Below, piece by piece: positions 43,194 through 51,840 of a stretch of 64,000 nucleotides of DNA. Origin of the DNA: Roseomonas aeriglobus (lineage in GTDB: Bacteria; Pseudomonadota; Alphaproteobacteria; Sphingomonadales; Sphingomonadaceae). The notes beneath the pieces are model-generated. The model saw nothing but the letters and a program-made list of their open reading frames with translations. It did no database searches and was not told the origin of the DNA. The position numbers were made by a program, and so were the translations under genes. How positions within the stretch are numbered: position 1 is the first letter of the stretch; each line of letters opens with the position of its first letter. The stretch lies in the NCBI GenBank assembly GCA_016937575.1, contig JAFHKN010000002.1, positions 1,302,001 to 1,366,000 of the forward strand. Reading direction: 5' to 3'.

Positions 43194-44693
43194 TCATGAC
43201 GTCGTCGCGCGCTCGGCGAGTTGGAGATAGAGGTCGCGGTACGCCGCGATGATCGTGCCGTGTTCGTAATCCGCGGTTACGCGGGCCTGCATCGTCTGCC
43301 CCATCGCGCGGCGGGTGTCCGGATCCTGCAGCAACCGGACGATCGCGGACGCGGTCGCTTCCGGGTTGACCAGCGGCGTGATGATACCGCCGTGAGCGCT
43401 GTCGGCGCCCCGTCCCTCGATCATTTCGCGGCAGCTGCCAACGTCCGGGGCGACGACCGGGATACCGCAGGCGCCGCCTTCGAGGATGATCAACGGCTGG
43501 GCTTCGGACAGGCTGGTCAGGACCAGCACATCGACCCGCGGCAGCCATTCGGCAATCGCGACGCGGCCGGGAAAGCTGATGACGTCGCCCAGGCCCAGAT
43601 CCCGGACCAGCGCCAGACATTCGGCGGCATAGTCGGGATCTTCGTCCAGCGGACCCAAGACGACCAGCCGCGCCTTGGGCATTCGGGCATGGACCAGGGC
43701 CGCGGCGCGAACGAACGACTTGACGTCCTTGATCGGAACGACGCGGCCGAGCAGGGCGACCAGCGGCCGATCGGGATCGCGCTGATCGGGCAAAGCTGCG
43801 AAACGGCCGGTTTCGATGCCGTTGGGAATGACCTGCAGCCGCTCGGGATCGGCGCCCAGCCGACGCTGGACCTGCGAATTGTCGCCATACAGCGCGATGA
43901 TCGGATCGCACGCGTCGTAGCAGGCGCTGCTGTAGGCCGAAAAGGCGCGCATCCACACGTCGCGCAAGTCGGCGACGCTCCGATCGACCGCCAGCCCCGA
44001 ATCGATCTGATCGCCGATCCAGTCGGCCATCAGCACTTCGATCTCGCGTTCGAGCAGATAGATGCCGTGTTCGGTGATTGCCGCCGGGCGACCGGTCTGG
44101 CGGCGCGCCCGGGCGGCGATCACGCCGGCAAATCCGGTCGAGATGGTGTGGTAGACACGCGCCCGCGGAATGGGCGTCGTCAGACAGGCGAGCAGGCCGC
44201 CGAACAGCGCGCGCGTCGCCCAGAAGAAGTGGTGGAACGACGCGCTGGGCAGGACCGTCTCGTAATGCGCGCGGATCAGGTCGAAGACGATCGGATGGGC
44301 CAGCACGTCGGCCGGACGGGTCTGCAGGTTCAGCCGGGTGAACAAGTCGATCAGGTCGTTGAGCGGCTGCGCTCCGTCCTCGGCGATCACCCGGACAAGC
44401 GCCGCGCCGATCGCCGCGGCCGCCGCATCGGGGACGGCACGGGGGCGCTGCGGTTCGGGAGCGAGCCCGACCTCGATCAGCTCGACGACGTTGGGCGGCA
44501 GCGTGATGCGGTGTGGAAGCGGTGCCGCGCTTGGCTTGATCGCTACGATGGCGAAGCGGATATCGGGCAGGTGTCGGATCAGGTCGTCGAGCCATGCCGA
44601 TACGCCGCCGATGACATAAGGATAGGCGCCCTCGACGATCAGGCAGACATCGACGTCCGGGGTGGCGGACGCGGCGGGGGAAGCGGCGGTCAT
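43194..44693 (-). CDS. pelF: Pel-type glycosyltransferase PelF
   Basis: 499-residue GT4-fold enzyme of the PelF group, the cytoplasmic polymerase of Pel exopolysaccharide that uses UDP-N-acetylhexosamine in Pseudomonas. The PelF N-terminus VEGAYPYVIGGVSAWL is followed by TEHGIYLLEREIE, IPNGIE, LLGRVVPIKDVK and the EX7E motif SEAQPLIILEGG. The ATG at 44693 overlaps the stop of the PelE-like gene (ATGA). It is the last gene of the operon. Length is close to the Pseudomonas protein. Confidence 0.9.
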   Translation of the reverse strand: MTAASPAASATPDVDVCLIVEGAYPYVIGGVSAWLDDLIRHLPDIRFAIVAIKPSAAPLPHRITLPPNVVELIEVGLAPEPQRPRAVPDAAAAAIGAALVRVIAEDGAQPLNDLIDLFTRLNLQTRPADVLAHPIVFDLIRAHYETVLPSASFHHFFWATRALFGGLLACLTTPIPRARVYHTISTGFAGVIAARARRQTGRPAAITEHGIYLLEREIEVLMADWIGDQIDSGLAVDRSVADLRDVWMRAFSAYSSACYDACDPIIALYGDNSQVQRRLGADPERLQVIPNGIETGRFAALPDQRDPDRPLVALLGRVVPIKDVKSFVRAAALVHARMPKARLVVLGPLDEDPDYAAECLALVRDLGLGDVISFPGRVAIAEWLPRVDVLVLTSLSEAQPLIILEGGACGIPVVAPDVGSCREMIEGRGADSAHGGIITPLVNPEATASAIVRLLQDPDTRRAMGQTMQARVTADYEHGTIIAAYRDLYLQLAERATTS

Positions 44694-45526
44694 GCCTGCT
44701 GCGGCCTGTTCCATCCGCCCAGACGCGCAGGCAGGTGTGTAGGGGCGCGTGCCGCCAGCGCGTCGAGCGTGGCGAAGTCACCGGCATCCCACGCGCTCTC
44801 GGCCAGCAACGCCTCGTAACGGCGCGTCCGCTCGACGGTCGTTGGTTGCGCGGCCATCAGCGTCAACGCTTCCTGCCGCATCGCGCGGCGCTGGGCATCC
44901 GACAACAGCGCGTTGCCGCGGGCATGGTCGGCGAGCAGGGTGACGAGCGCGTCCTGCGCATCCGCCTCGCCGCGCTCGCTGCGGGCGGTAAGCGCGGCGC
45001 GCTGCTCTGACAGATTGCCGATGACCCGCGCCGCCGCCGCGGCCGCCAGTGCGCGGATCGTCTGATCCTTGTCGGCCAGCGCCTGGACGATCAGCGGCGA
45101 CAGCTGGGGCCGGAAGGCGCGCACGACCGCCTCCAGCGCGCGGCGTCGGGCCGCGACGTCGCCATGGGCAAGCACCGTCGAAAAGGCGCCGATCGATTCC
45201 GCCGGTGGCGTGTGAATGCGGCCGTCGAGCATGCGCGCGGCGGTCGCGGGCTGGGGCAGCCCGGCCTGCGCATCGCGATCGATCGGTGCGGGCAATTGCA
45301 ACCGACGCCGCCAGGCGAGCCCCTGAGCGACGATCAGGCCGACGGGCCCGATCGCGCCGGCGGCTGCGACGCGCAGGCCGATCGGCCGGATCTTCCAGCT
45401 GGCGACATAGCCGGCGAGCGACAGGGCAAGGTGCCCGAACAGGCGAATCGTGTCGGGCAGGAACGCGGCCGTCAGCAGCGCGATATCGGCAACGCCGAGC
45501 GCGCACAGGGCCAGGATCGCGAGCAT
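44690..45526 (-). CDS. pelE: PelE-like membrane protein
   Basis: 278-residue protein with two or three N-terminal membrane segments (about residues 1-20, 28-45 and 52-68), then a long soluble helical part (about 95-270) with ALADKDQTIRALAAAAAARV-type repeats. This layout, and its position between PelD- and PelF-like genes, matches PelE, which joins PelD and PelF at the inner membrane. Sequence similarity is weak, so the call leans on context. The start overlaps the PelD stop (TGATG). It is shorter than the Pseudomonas PelE (about 330). Confidence 0.7.
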   Translation of the reverse strand: MLAILALCALGVADIALLTAAFLPDTIRLFGHLALSLAGYVASWKIRPIGLRVAAAGAIGPVGLIVAQGLAWRRRLQLPAPIDRDAQAGLPQPATAARMLDGRIHTPPAESIGAFSTVLAHGDVAARRRALEAVVRAFRPQLSPLIVQALADKDQTIRALAAAAAARVIGNLSEQRAALTARSERGEADAQDALVTLLADHARGNALLSDAQRRAMRQEALTLMAAQPTTVERTRRYEALLAESAWDAGDFATLDALAARAPTHLPARLGGWNRPQQA

Positions 45527-46470
45527 CAGCCCCGCCCGGCGCGGCTGGCGGGGGGTGTCGCGGGCTGCGCCCCCAGTTCCAGCACGCTGGGTAGCCAGGT
45601 CGCGATTTCCGCAAGCTCGGCGGCGCCGTGGCTGCCGATCGCGTCGAGCCCGGTGCGGTGCACGACAAGGCATCCCATCAGCCGCCCGTCGGACCCACGA
45701 AGCGGAACGGCCGCGACCCCGATGTTGGCGAGCCGTGGCCGGTCTTCCGCCACGGCAACAGTCAGCGGATCGACCGCGCGCTCGAGATGCTGAACCAGCG
45801 GCTGCGGCAGGATATCGGGGCGCGCGCCTGCCGCGGCGCCGCGCAGCCAGACGCGGGCGCCCTGGTCGGGATCGATACGGTAGCAGGTGAAGTCATCGGT
45901 CTTCGTCGCGACGCCCAGCAGGTCGCGCAGCGCTGCCCGTCGCTGGTCGACCGGCGCCGTGATCGCGGCTGCGGCGAGCGCGATGACACGACCGGGCGAA
46001 GCCCCATCGGTGGCCATGCGGACCTGTAGCGTGCGGTTGACGTCGACCAGCTCCTGATAGGCGCTATCCAGCCGAGCGGCATCGGTCGCAGCAGCGCGGC
46101 GCGAACGTCGCAGACGTTGGATGCGCCGAACGCGCGCATTGGTGACTTCCCCCACGGCAGTCGCCACGACGAACCAGAGGAGGGGGGTCGCCGACAGTCG
46201 GAGCAGCCGCTCGAGATAGTCACCGGCGGGGGCGACCTGCTGACCGAACGCCAGCCAGATCCCGGTCGACACGATGGCAGCGGTGAAGCCGGCTTCGGTG
46301 CCGTACGCCAGAGCCAGGATCAGGACCGGCACGCCGTAGGGATTGGGCGATATACCGGCGAAGGCGCTGCCCCCGGTGAGAATCCGATCGAACAGCGCGA
46401 TCGTGCCATAGAGGATGGCGAATTCGGCCAGGACGCGCAGGCGCCGGCGCCAGGGTGAGGCCATGCTCAC
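45526..46470 (-). CDS. pelD: PelD-like membrane GAF protein lacking a GGDEF domain
   Basis: 314-residue protein: four likely membrane segments (residues about 10-110), a coiled coil (about 120-155), then one GAF domain (about 165-300). This is the PelD plan, but Pseudomonas PelD (about 455 residues) continues with a degenerate GGDEF domain that binds cyclic di-GMP through RxxD; here the protein stops after WLPSVLELG plus a short tail. Start is GTG at 46470 (GTGA overlap with the barrel gene) or ATG at 46464. Regulation of the pathway must therefore differ, or use the GAF ligand. Confidence 0.78.
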   Translation of the reverse strand: MSMASPWRRRLRVLAEFAILYGTIALFDRILTGGSAFAGISPNPYGVPVLILALAYGTEAGFTAAIVSTGIWLAFGQQVAPAGDYLERLLRLSATPLLWFVVATAVGEVTNARVRRIQRLRRSRRAAATDAARLDSAYQELVDVNRTLQVRMATDGASPGRVIALAAAAITAPVDQRRAALRDLLGVATKTDDFTCYRIDPDQGARVWLRGAAAGARPDILPQPLVQHLERAVDPLTVAVAEDRPRLANIGVAAVPLRGSDGRLMGCLVVHRTGLDAIGSHGAAELAEIATWLPSVLELGAQPATPPASRAGRG

Positions 46471-47954
46471 CGGCCCGGGCCCAATCCGCGGGTGATCTGG
46501 GCGCGGCCAAAGAGCTGGCGTCCGTCGAAACCGGTGCGCGACACCGACGTCAGCCCGCCGCTGCCGTCGATCCGCCAGCCGTCACCGAGCAGGGACGACA
46601 GGCCGATCGCGACGTTGGGACCGTCGCCGCCGAACCGGTCGACCGTATAGCCGAGCTGTCCGGTGAGCTGCGTCCTGCCCAGCGTCGCGCTGCCGATTCC
46701 CAGCAGCGAATGGTTTTCGCGATCGATCAGCGTCAGTGCCGTGGGGCGACGGTTGGCCAGCACATATTCGCCATCCAGACGATAGGCGAGCGTCAGCGAC
46801 GGCGAGCCGCGCCGAACGAGATAGTCGAGCGCTCCGGCCACGGTGACCGTGTCGCTCGCGTCATAGGCGCCGGCCAGGCCATATTGATTCCACGCCCCGT
46901 CCAGCTGTGCGTACAGGCCCGGTGCGACGCGATACGCGCCACCGATCCCGATCCGCGACAGCGCCCCGGCGGCGAGCGCCTGCTGGCCCGTCGAGTAATC
47001 GGGCAGGCGGTAGACCGCGCCGCCGCGGATCTGCAGCTCGGACGCGCCCGCGACGAAGCGGATGCCGCCACCGGTCACGCCGGTATCGAGCGCGGACGCC
47101 GCGAGCAGCGTCGCGCTGACATCGTCGGAAAGGCGCACCCCGACGCTGGCTTCCGCAATCTGCGATCGCTCGCGGACGGCGCTGCCCGCCGTTTCGACGC
47201 GCGTCTCGATGTGGCGCAACGCACCGCCCAGCGACACCGCGTCGCTCAGCGCGCCATCCACGCGTGCCGCAACGTCGATTTGGGTCAGGTCGCCGCCATC
47301 GCGCACCGTGGCGGCGACGCTGGCAGCACCCGGAGCAAACGCGCGGGCCCGGCGGGCGGCACGATCATCGGCATTCAGACGGCGATAGAGCGCATCCGCA
47401 CCGCGGGCGTCGCCGTTCGCGTTGCGGGCGTCGGCGAGCGCCCGGAGCGCGCGCGGATCGTCGGGGTAGCGGTCAGCCAGCGCCTGGGCCGTTCGGCGTG
47501 CCTCGCCCGGATAACCGGCGGCGGCGCTCGCCTCGATGCTGGCCAGCGCAACGTCGATCGCTTCGCCGTCGGAGACCGACGCGGTCGATGCCGTTGTGGA
47601 AGCAATGGGCGCGGCGGCGTAGAGGAAGGTCAGCGCGAGCGTGCTGCCATCACGTTGCCAGGCGATCCGCCACGGCGGGGCCGCCCGCAGCACCAGACTC
47701 TGGTCGTTCCAGCGCAGGTCGGCGATCGCCGCGCCGGCCGAACGCCGCAGCGTATCGATCGCGGCGGTATCGATCGGGCGATCGGCGCGTATGACGAGTT
47801 CGCCGTCGTGATCCGCGACCTCGAGCCGCGTGCCAGCGGGCCAGCGCAGGCGCTGCGAGCCGAGGCTGAGGGCGGCGTCGCGGTCGTCCCAGGCCGGGGG
47901 CGGAACGCTGGGCGGTTCGTCGGCGGCGAGCAGGAGGAGAAGGGGGAGGATCAT
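46467..47954 (-). CDS. Outer membrane beta-barrel, PelB C-terminal-like
   Basis: 495-residue exported protein. A short signal peptide (MILPLLLLLA) precedes a small beta/helical part with TPR-like RRTAQALADRYPDDPRALRAL (about 145-185), then a barrel of alternating strands (about 210-495). It resembles the porin part of PelB, which exports Pel across the outer membrane and is one polypeptide with its TPR scaffold in Pseudomonas. Here the scaffold is the upstream gene, joined by an ATGA overlap. No terminal Phe is present; it ends LGPGR. Confidence 0.7.
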   Translation of the reverse strand: MILPLLLLLAADEPPSVPPPAWDDRDAALSLGSQRLRWPAGTRLEVADHDGELVIRADRPIDTAAIDTLRRSAGAAIADLRWNDQSLVLRAAPPWRIAWQRDGSTLALTFLYAAAPIASTTASTASVSDGEAIDVALASIEASAAAGYPGEARRTAQALADRYPDDPRALRALADARNANGDARGADALYRRLNADDRAARRARAFAPGAASVAATVRDGGDLTQIDVAARVDGALSDAVSLGGALRHIETRVETAGSAVRERSQIAEASVGVRLSDDVSATLLAASALDTGVTGGGIRFVAGASELQIRGGAVYRLPDYSTGQQALAAGALSRIGIGGAYRVAPGLYAQLDGAWNQYGLAGAYDASDTVTVAGALDYLVRRGSPSLTLAYRLDGEYVLANRRPTALTLIDRENHSLLGIGSATLGRTQLTGQLGYTVDRFGGDGPNVAIGLSSLLGDGWRIDGSGGLTSVSRTGFDGRQLFGRAQITRGLGPGR

Positions 47955-49543
47955 CGGGCCAGAATCTCCCGTGCACGGCCGGGCTCGCCCTGCGCGATCA
48001 GCAGTCGGGCGTGAAGCGCGGCGAGCGCGCGGTCCTTCGGATCGCGCGTGCGCAGATCGGCAATCATCCTCGTCGCCTCCGCCCGGCGGCCGAGGCGTTC
48101 GAGCAGCTCGACCGCAGCCTTGCTCGGCGTCGGTGTCCGGCGCAGCGCCCGTTCGAGCCAGGGGCGCGCAGACCGCTCGCCCGCCAGCTTCGCCTGCACG
48201 TCGGCGCGCAGCCGTAGCGCTGCTGCGTCGTCGGGACGGTCTTCGAGATAGACGTCGAGGATGGCGGCCGCCCCGGCCGCGTCGCCCCGGTTCCAGGTCG
48301 CCCATGCCTGGCTCAGCCGCTGCTCGGGCGTCAGCAACCCGGCCTTGACGAGCGGGCGCAGGACCGGATCGGGCAGCTGGCCCGATGCGGTCGGCGGCGC
48401 GGCGGCGGCGATGCGCTTCAGCTCGGCTGGCGGCAACGCGCGGCCGTCGAGCAGCTGAGCCGTGATGGCGCGGGTCGCCGCATCGTTGCGGACGGTGCGC
48501 GCCAGCTGCAACCGCGTCAGTAGGACGTCGGTTCGGTTGCCGAGGGGGTGGCGAGCAAGCTCCGCCAGGGCGGTCGACGGCGTCGTGCGCGCGGCATAGG
48601 CGAGTAGCCAGCCGGTTCGGTCGCGCTCGGTCCCGCTGTCGGTACGCCGCAGCAGCCAGGCGACGTCGCGCGGCTGCGGGCGCGGGCCGAGCAAGTAGAG
48701 CAGGCGCTGCGACGCCGCGGTGGTCGGCGATTGCGTGGCGGCCACCGATTGCAGGACGGCGATGGCACTGGCGCGGTCCCCTGCCGCCAGCAGTCTTTCC
48801 GCGAGCGCCGCGCGGTCGGCCCCCGGGGTCGCCGCCTGTTGGCGCAGCAGCGCGATCAGGCCCGCGCGGTCGCCACTGCGAGTCAGAATGGCTTCTCGTG
48901 CGGCCATCCGGTCCTTGGCCGGCAGCAGGGCGGCTGCACGCAAGGCGGCGGCGGTATCGCCGCTACGTTGCGCGACACGCAGCGCGAGCCACGGGTCGGC
49001 CGCCCGCCATCCATCACCGGCGACCCGGCTCAGCTCGGGCAGCAAGGTCGTCTTTTCGAGCCGCCGCGCCAGGTCGAGGGTCAGCGCGGCCTCGGGCTTT
49101 GGGATGGCGCCGTTGGCAGCGGCGCGCAGGATCAGGTCCGGCCGGTTCAGCGCATAGCCGGCAGCCAGGATATCGGCGGGCGGCACTGCCTGTCGACGCT
49201 CGACCGCGGCGGTCAGCAGCGCGGTCGCGACGGCGGTATTGCCCGCGGTGCGTGCGCTCTCGAACTGCTGACGCCAGGTCGGCGGCTGCGGCGCAGGGTT
49301 CGCCGCCGGCTGGGGAACGGGGGCGACAGGTTCGACCGGCGCCGCGATCGCCGGTTCCGGCGCGGGGGTTGGGGCGGGTTGCGGCGCGGCAGCGGGGGCG
49401 GGGGGCGCACTCTGACCGTGCCGATCGACGCTCTGCAATTCGCTCGAGTTCGGTAGCAGCGCCGATGCAAGGGCAAGCATCCCGATGCCGATGGCAATCG
49501 GCGCCAGGAACAACAGGCTCTGTCGCGATGGCCGCACGCTCAT
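47951..49543 (-). CDS. TPR repeat protein, PelB N-terminal-like
   Basis: 530-residue protein. One N-terminal membrane helix (about residues 10-32), a Pro/Ala-rich linker (about 48-95), and then tandem TPR-type helical pairs to the end. This matches the inner-membrane-anchored periplasmic TPR scaffold that forms the N-terminal part of PelB. It starts at 49543 with an ATGA overlap with the hydrolase gene and overlaps the barrel gene in the same way. Together the two proteins (about 1025 residues) equal one PelB (about 1190). Confidence 0.72.
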   Translation of the reverse strand: MSVRPSRQSLLFLAPIAIGIGMLALASALLPNSSELQSVDRHGQSAPPAPAAAPQPAPTPAPEPAIAAPVEPVAPVPQPAANPAPQPPTWRQQFESARTAGNTAVATALLTAAVERRQAVPPADILAAGYALNRPDLILRAAANGAIPKPEAALTLDLARRLEKTTLLPELSRVAGDGWRAADPWLALRVAQRSGDTAAALRAAALLPAKDRMAAREAILTRSGDRAGLIALLRQQAATPGADRAALAERLLAAGDRASAIAVLQSVAATQSPTTAASQRLLYLLGPRPQPRDVAWLLRRTDSGTERDRTGWLLAYAARTTPSTALAELARHPLGNRTDVLLTRLQLARTVRNDAATRAITAQLLDGRALPPAELKRIAAAAPPTASGQLPDPVLRPLVKAGLLTPEQRLSQAWATWNRGDAAGAAAILDVYLEDRPDDAAALRLRADVQAKLAGERSARPWLERALRRTPTPSKAAVELLERLGRRAEATRMIADLRTRDPKDRALAALHARLLIAQGEPGRAREILAR

Positions 49544-50409
49544 CCACCGCGCTCCGGCAACAGGCGATCGAGCGCGAGGGTCGCGACATAGGGCGAGAAG
49601 CCGGCCGCCCGTTCGCGCGCGTAGAGCGCTGCGACAATCTTGCGGTCGTCGGGTTCCCAGTAATCGAGCGTCGCCAGCGTCAGCTTCGGGTCGGCCCGTC
49701 GTGCGGCGGCCAGGCGTTCCGCCTGCCACGCCCAGTCGCTGTCGGGCGTCATCTCGTAGCGTCGCTCGGCAAAGTTCCAGCGCGACGCCATCGCCTCCGC
49801 CAGCAGGATATCGAAGGCGCCCGCCGCATCGGGAACGACCGCATAGCCGCGGTTGACCATGATGCGGATTGCCGGAAACCGTGCGCGGATCGATCGCAGC
49901 AGGCTCGCGCCGGCGGCGATCATGCCGGCATTGCCGACCGGGTCGGCCCGCTCCATCGCTTCGGCATTGTCCATCGTGTCGATGAAGATGCCGTCATACC
50001 CCAGCTGCAGAATGTCGGGGATCAGCCGGTCGAGCACCAGCTCGCCCCACGTGCGTCGGCGCAGGTCGACGCGCCGCGCGTCGGGCCAGTTCGGATTGGG
50101 ATCGAAGAGCGCACCGGCGTCGTCCAGCGAGGAAACATAGGGGCGCGTCCGTTCGACTTCGCCCAGGCTGATGTAGCCGAGCAAGCTGGCGCCCGGCCCA
50201 CGAAGCGGGGCAATGGGGCGGGGGTGATCGGGCTCGAGAACCAGAAGTTCGAAGCGTCGCGCCGTCGCGGGATCGGTCGTTGCCGAATAATCGATTGCCC
50301 AGCGCATCGGCGGCGGCGCCTGGCGCGAATCGATGGCGGCGGCGGCACGGGGGGCGAACGCCAGGGCGAGGACCTTCGCCCCCATCTCGATCATTCGCCT
50401 GCGATTCAT
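49540..50409 (-). CDS. GH114/GH166-type glycoside hydrolase, PelA hydrolase-like
   Basis: 289-residue exported TIM-barrel hydrolase of the endo-alpha-1,4-polygalactosaminidase type, the fold of the PelA N-terminal domain that cleaves Pel. Seen: an RRRMIEMG twin-arginine-like leader, WAIDYSA, GYISLGEVE, GYDGIFIDTMDN (candidate catalytic Asp144) and ILLAEAMASRW (candidate Glu205). It stands alone, without the deacetylase part found in PelA. The start at 50409 (MNRRRM) gives the leader. It is 18 nt past pelG and overlaps the TPR gene by 4 nt. Confidence 0.85.
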   Translation of the reverse strand: MNRRRMIEMGAKVLALAFAPRAAAAIDSRQAPPPMRWAIDYSATTDPATARRFELLVLEPDHPRPIAPLRGPGASLLGYISLGEVERTRPYVSSLDDAGALFDPNPNWPDARRVDLRRRTWGELVLDRLIPDILQLGYDGIFIDTMDNAEAMERADPVGNAGMIAAGASLLRSIRARFPAIRIMVNRGYAVVPDAAGAFDILLAEAMASRWNFAERRYEMTPDSDWAWQAERLAAARRADPKLTLATLDYWEPDDRKIVAALYARERAAGFSPYVATLALDRLLPERGG

Positions 50410-50427
50410 GGCGCTTTCGCCCAATCC

Positions 50428-51825
50428 CTACAAAAGTCGGCCGCCTGCACCGACCACTGCCGGATTGTTTCCCACAAAGAGCATAAATATTAGATTTACG
50501 GTGGCGTTCGCGACCATCGCGATGCCGATCGCCGCTGCCATGACGGCGCCTGCCAGATATCCCCAACCGAAGGCGCCGACACCTGTCGGCCACAGCCACA
50601 ATGTCGCGATCGCGCTGGTGAGCGTAAACGCGCCCCACACCGCGACGATGCGCCCGAATAGGTTGAAATAGGCGAGGACGACGGTGCTCGCGATGGCGAT
50701 CAGGTGAAACACCGCCCCCAGCGCCGTCTGTCGAAAGGCGAAGATGACACGGATATCGGCGCCGATCAGGTCGATCAGCGGCACCGCCAGGACCCAGGCG
50801 GACGCGGCGACGATCAGCTGCGAGATCAGCAGGACGCGCAGACCGTCGAACATCGTGCGGACCAGATCGGCGCGTGCCTCCTCGATCCGGGCAAGCCGCG
50901 ACGTACCGGTGCACCGCGCCATCAGATCGCTGAACACCCGGTCGAACCGGGTTTCGGTGACGATCAGCATCAGCGTCAGTCCCGGCACCAACGTCAGCAG
51001 GCCAAGGAAACTGCCGAAGTCGTTGATCGGATTGAGCCGCAACGTGGACAGCGCCTCGACGCTTTGCGGCCCGAACCACAGCATCCACTTGTCGATCCAG
51101 ATCGCCACGACGCTCAGCAATCCGGCGAGCGCGACCAGCACGCCCTGCCGTCGCGCGATTAGGGGAGCGTCCGGCAGACGCGCCGGTGCGGGAAAACGTC
51201 GGACCAGCACGACGCAGAGCATCACGAGCGTAACCGCGAGCCCGGCAACGATCGCCCCCAGCACTTGCCAGGCGGCGGGTTGCGGCATCATCGCGATCGC
51301 CACCGCGATCACCGCGATCCCGAACAGATAGGCGGCCAGGACCATGCCATAGCGTTGTGCTGCGGTGATGAGCGGTGCCGCGATCCAGATCTGGGTCAGG
51401 ATCGTGAACAGCAGTACCGCCAGCAGCGCCACGGGGAAGGGCATGGGGGCGACCCAGCCGAACAGGATCGACGCCACCACGGCCGCGATCGATCCGCCGA
51501 GCGCCAGAGCCGGCCCGACCATCCCCGGAATTCGCGCCGACTGGCCGGCGAACAAGGCGTCGGACACCAGGCGCGTCGTCAGGATGCCGATCGGGGCGGC
51601 AATGACCGCGGTCAGGCTGAAGGCATAGATCAGCAGGCTGTGAACCAGCGCCGCGTCGGCGCCGGTCATGCCCAGCCGGCTCCACTTTGCCAGTACTACG
51701 ACGCTGGCGGCCGTCACCAGCCAGGGGCCGGCGCTGATCGCGGTCCCGTGCAGCGCGGCGCCGACGATTCCGCCGATGCCGCCGTCGCGGGCCATCTTCG
51801 CCAGCTTGAAGCCGATGCCCGCCAT
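50428..51825 (-). CDS. pelG: Pel-type polysaccharide flippase-like protein PelG
   Basis: 465-residue inner-membrane protein with about 12 membrane segments. The N-terminus MAGIGFKLAKMARDGGIGG and the next segment SAGPWLVTAASVVVL are characteristic of PelG, the MOP-superfamily protein that forms the inner-membrane Pel transport complex with PelD and PelE. Length equals that of Pseudomonas PelG (about 456). It lies second in the operon, 15 nt after the RTX-deacetylase gene, whereas pelG is last in the canonical pelABCDEFG order. Confidence 0.9.
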   Translation of the reverse strand: MAGIGFKLAKMARDGGIGGIVGAALHGTAISAGPWLVTAASVVVLAKWSRLGMTGADAALVHSLLIYAFSLTAVIAAPIGILTTRLVSDALFAGQSARIPGMVGPALALGGSIAAVVASILFGWVAPMPFPVALLAVLLFTILTQIWIAAPLITAAQRYGMVLAAYLFGIAVIAVAIAMMPQPAAWQVLGAIVAGLAVTLVMLCVVLVRRFPAPARLPDAPLIARRQGVLVALAGLLSVVAIWIDKWMLWFGPQSVEALSTLRLNPINDFGSFLGLLTLVPGLTLMLIVTETRFDRVFSDLMARCTGTSRLARIEEARADLVRTMFDGLRVLLISQLIVAASAWVLAVPLIDLIGADIRVIFAFRQTALGAVFHLIAIASTVVLAYFNLFGRIVAVWGAFTLTSAIATLWLWPTGVGAFGWGYLAGAVMAAAIGIAMVANATVNLIFMLFVGNNPAVVGAGGRLL

Positions 51826-51840
51826 CGCGCGTCCGCCAGA

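Noticed and set aside
46455..48014. Plus-strand 519-codon frame opposite the Pel barrel gene
   Set aside because: Shadow frame: no recognisable domain, no suitable ribosome site, and the minus strand has a coupled operon.
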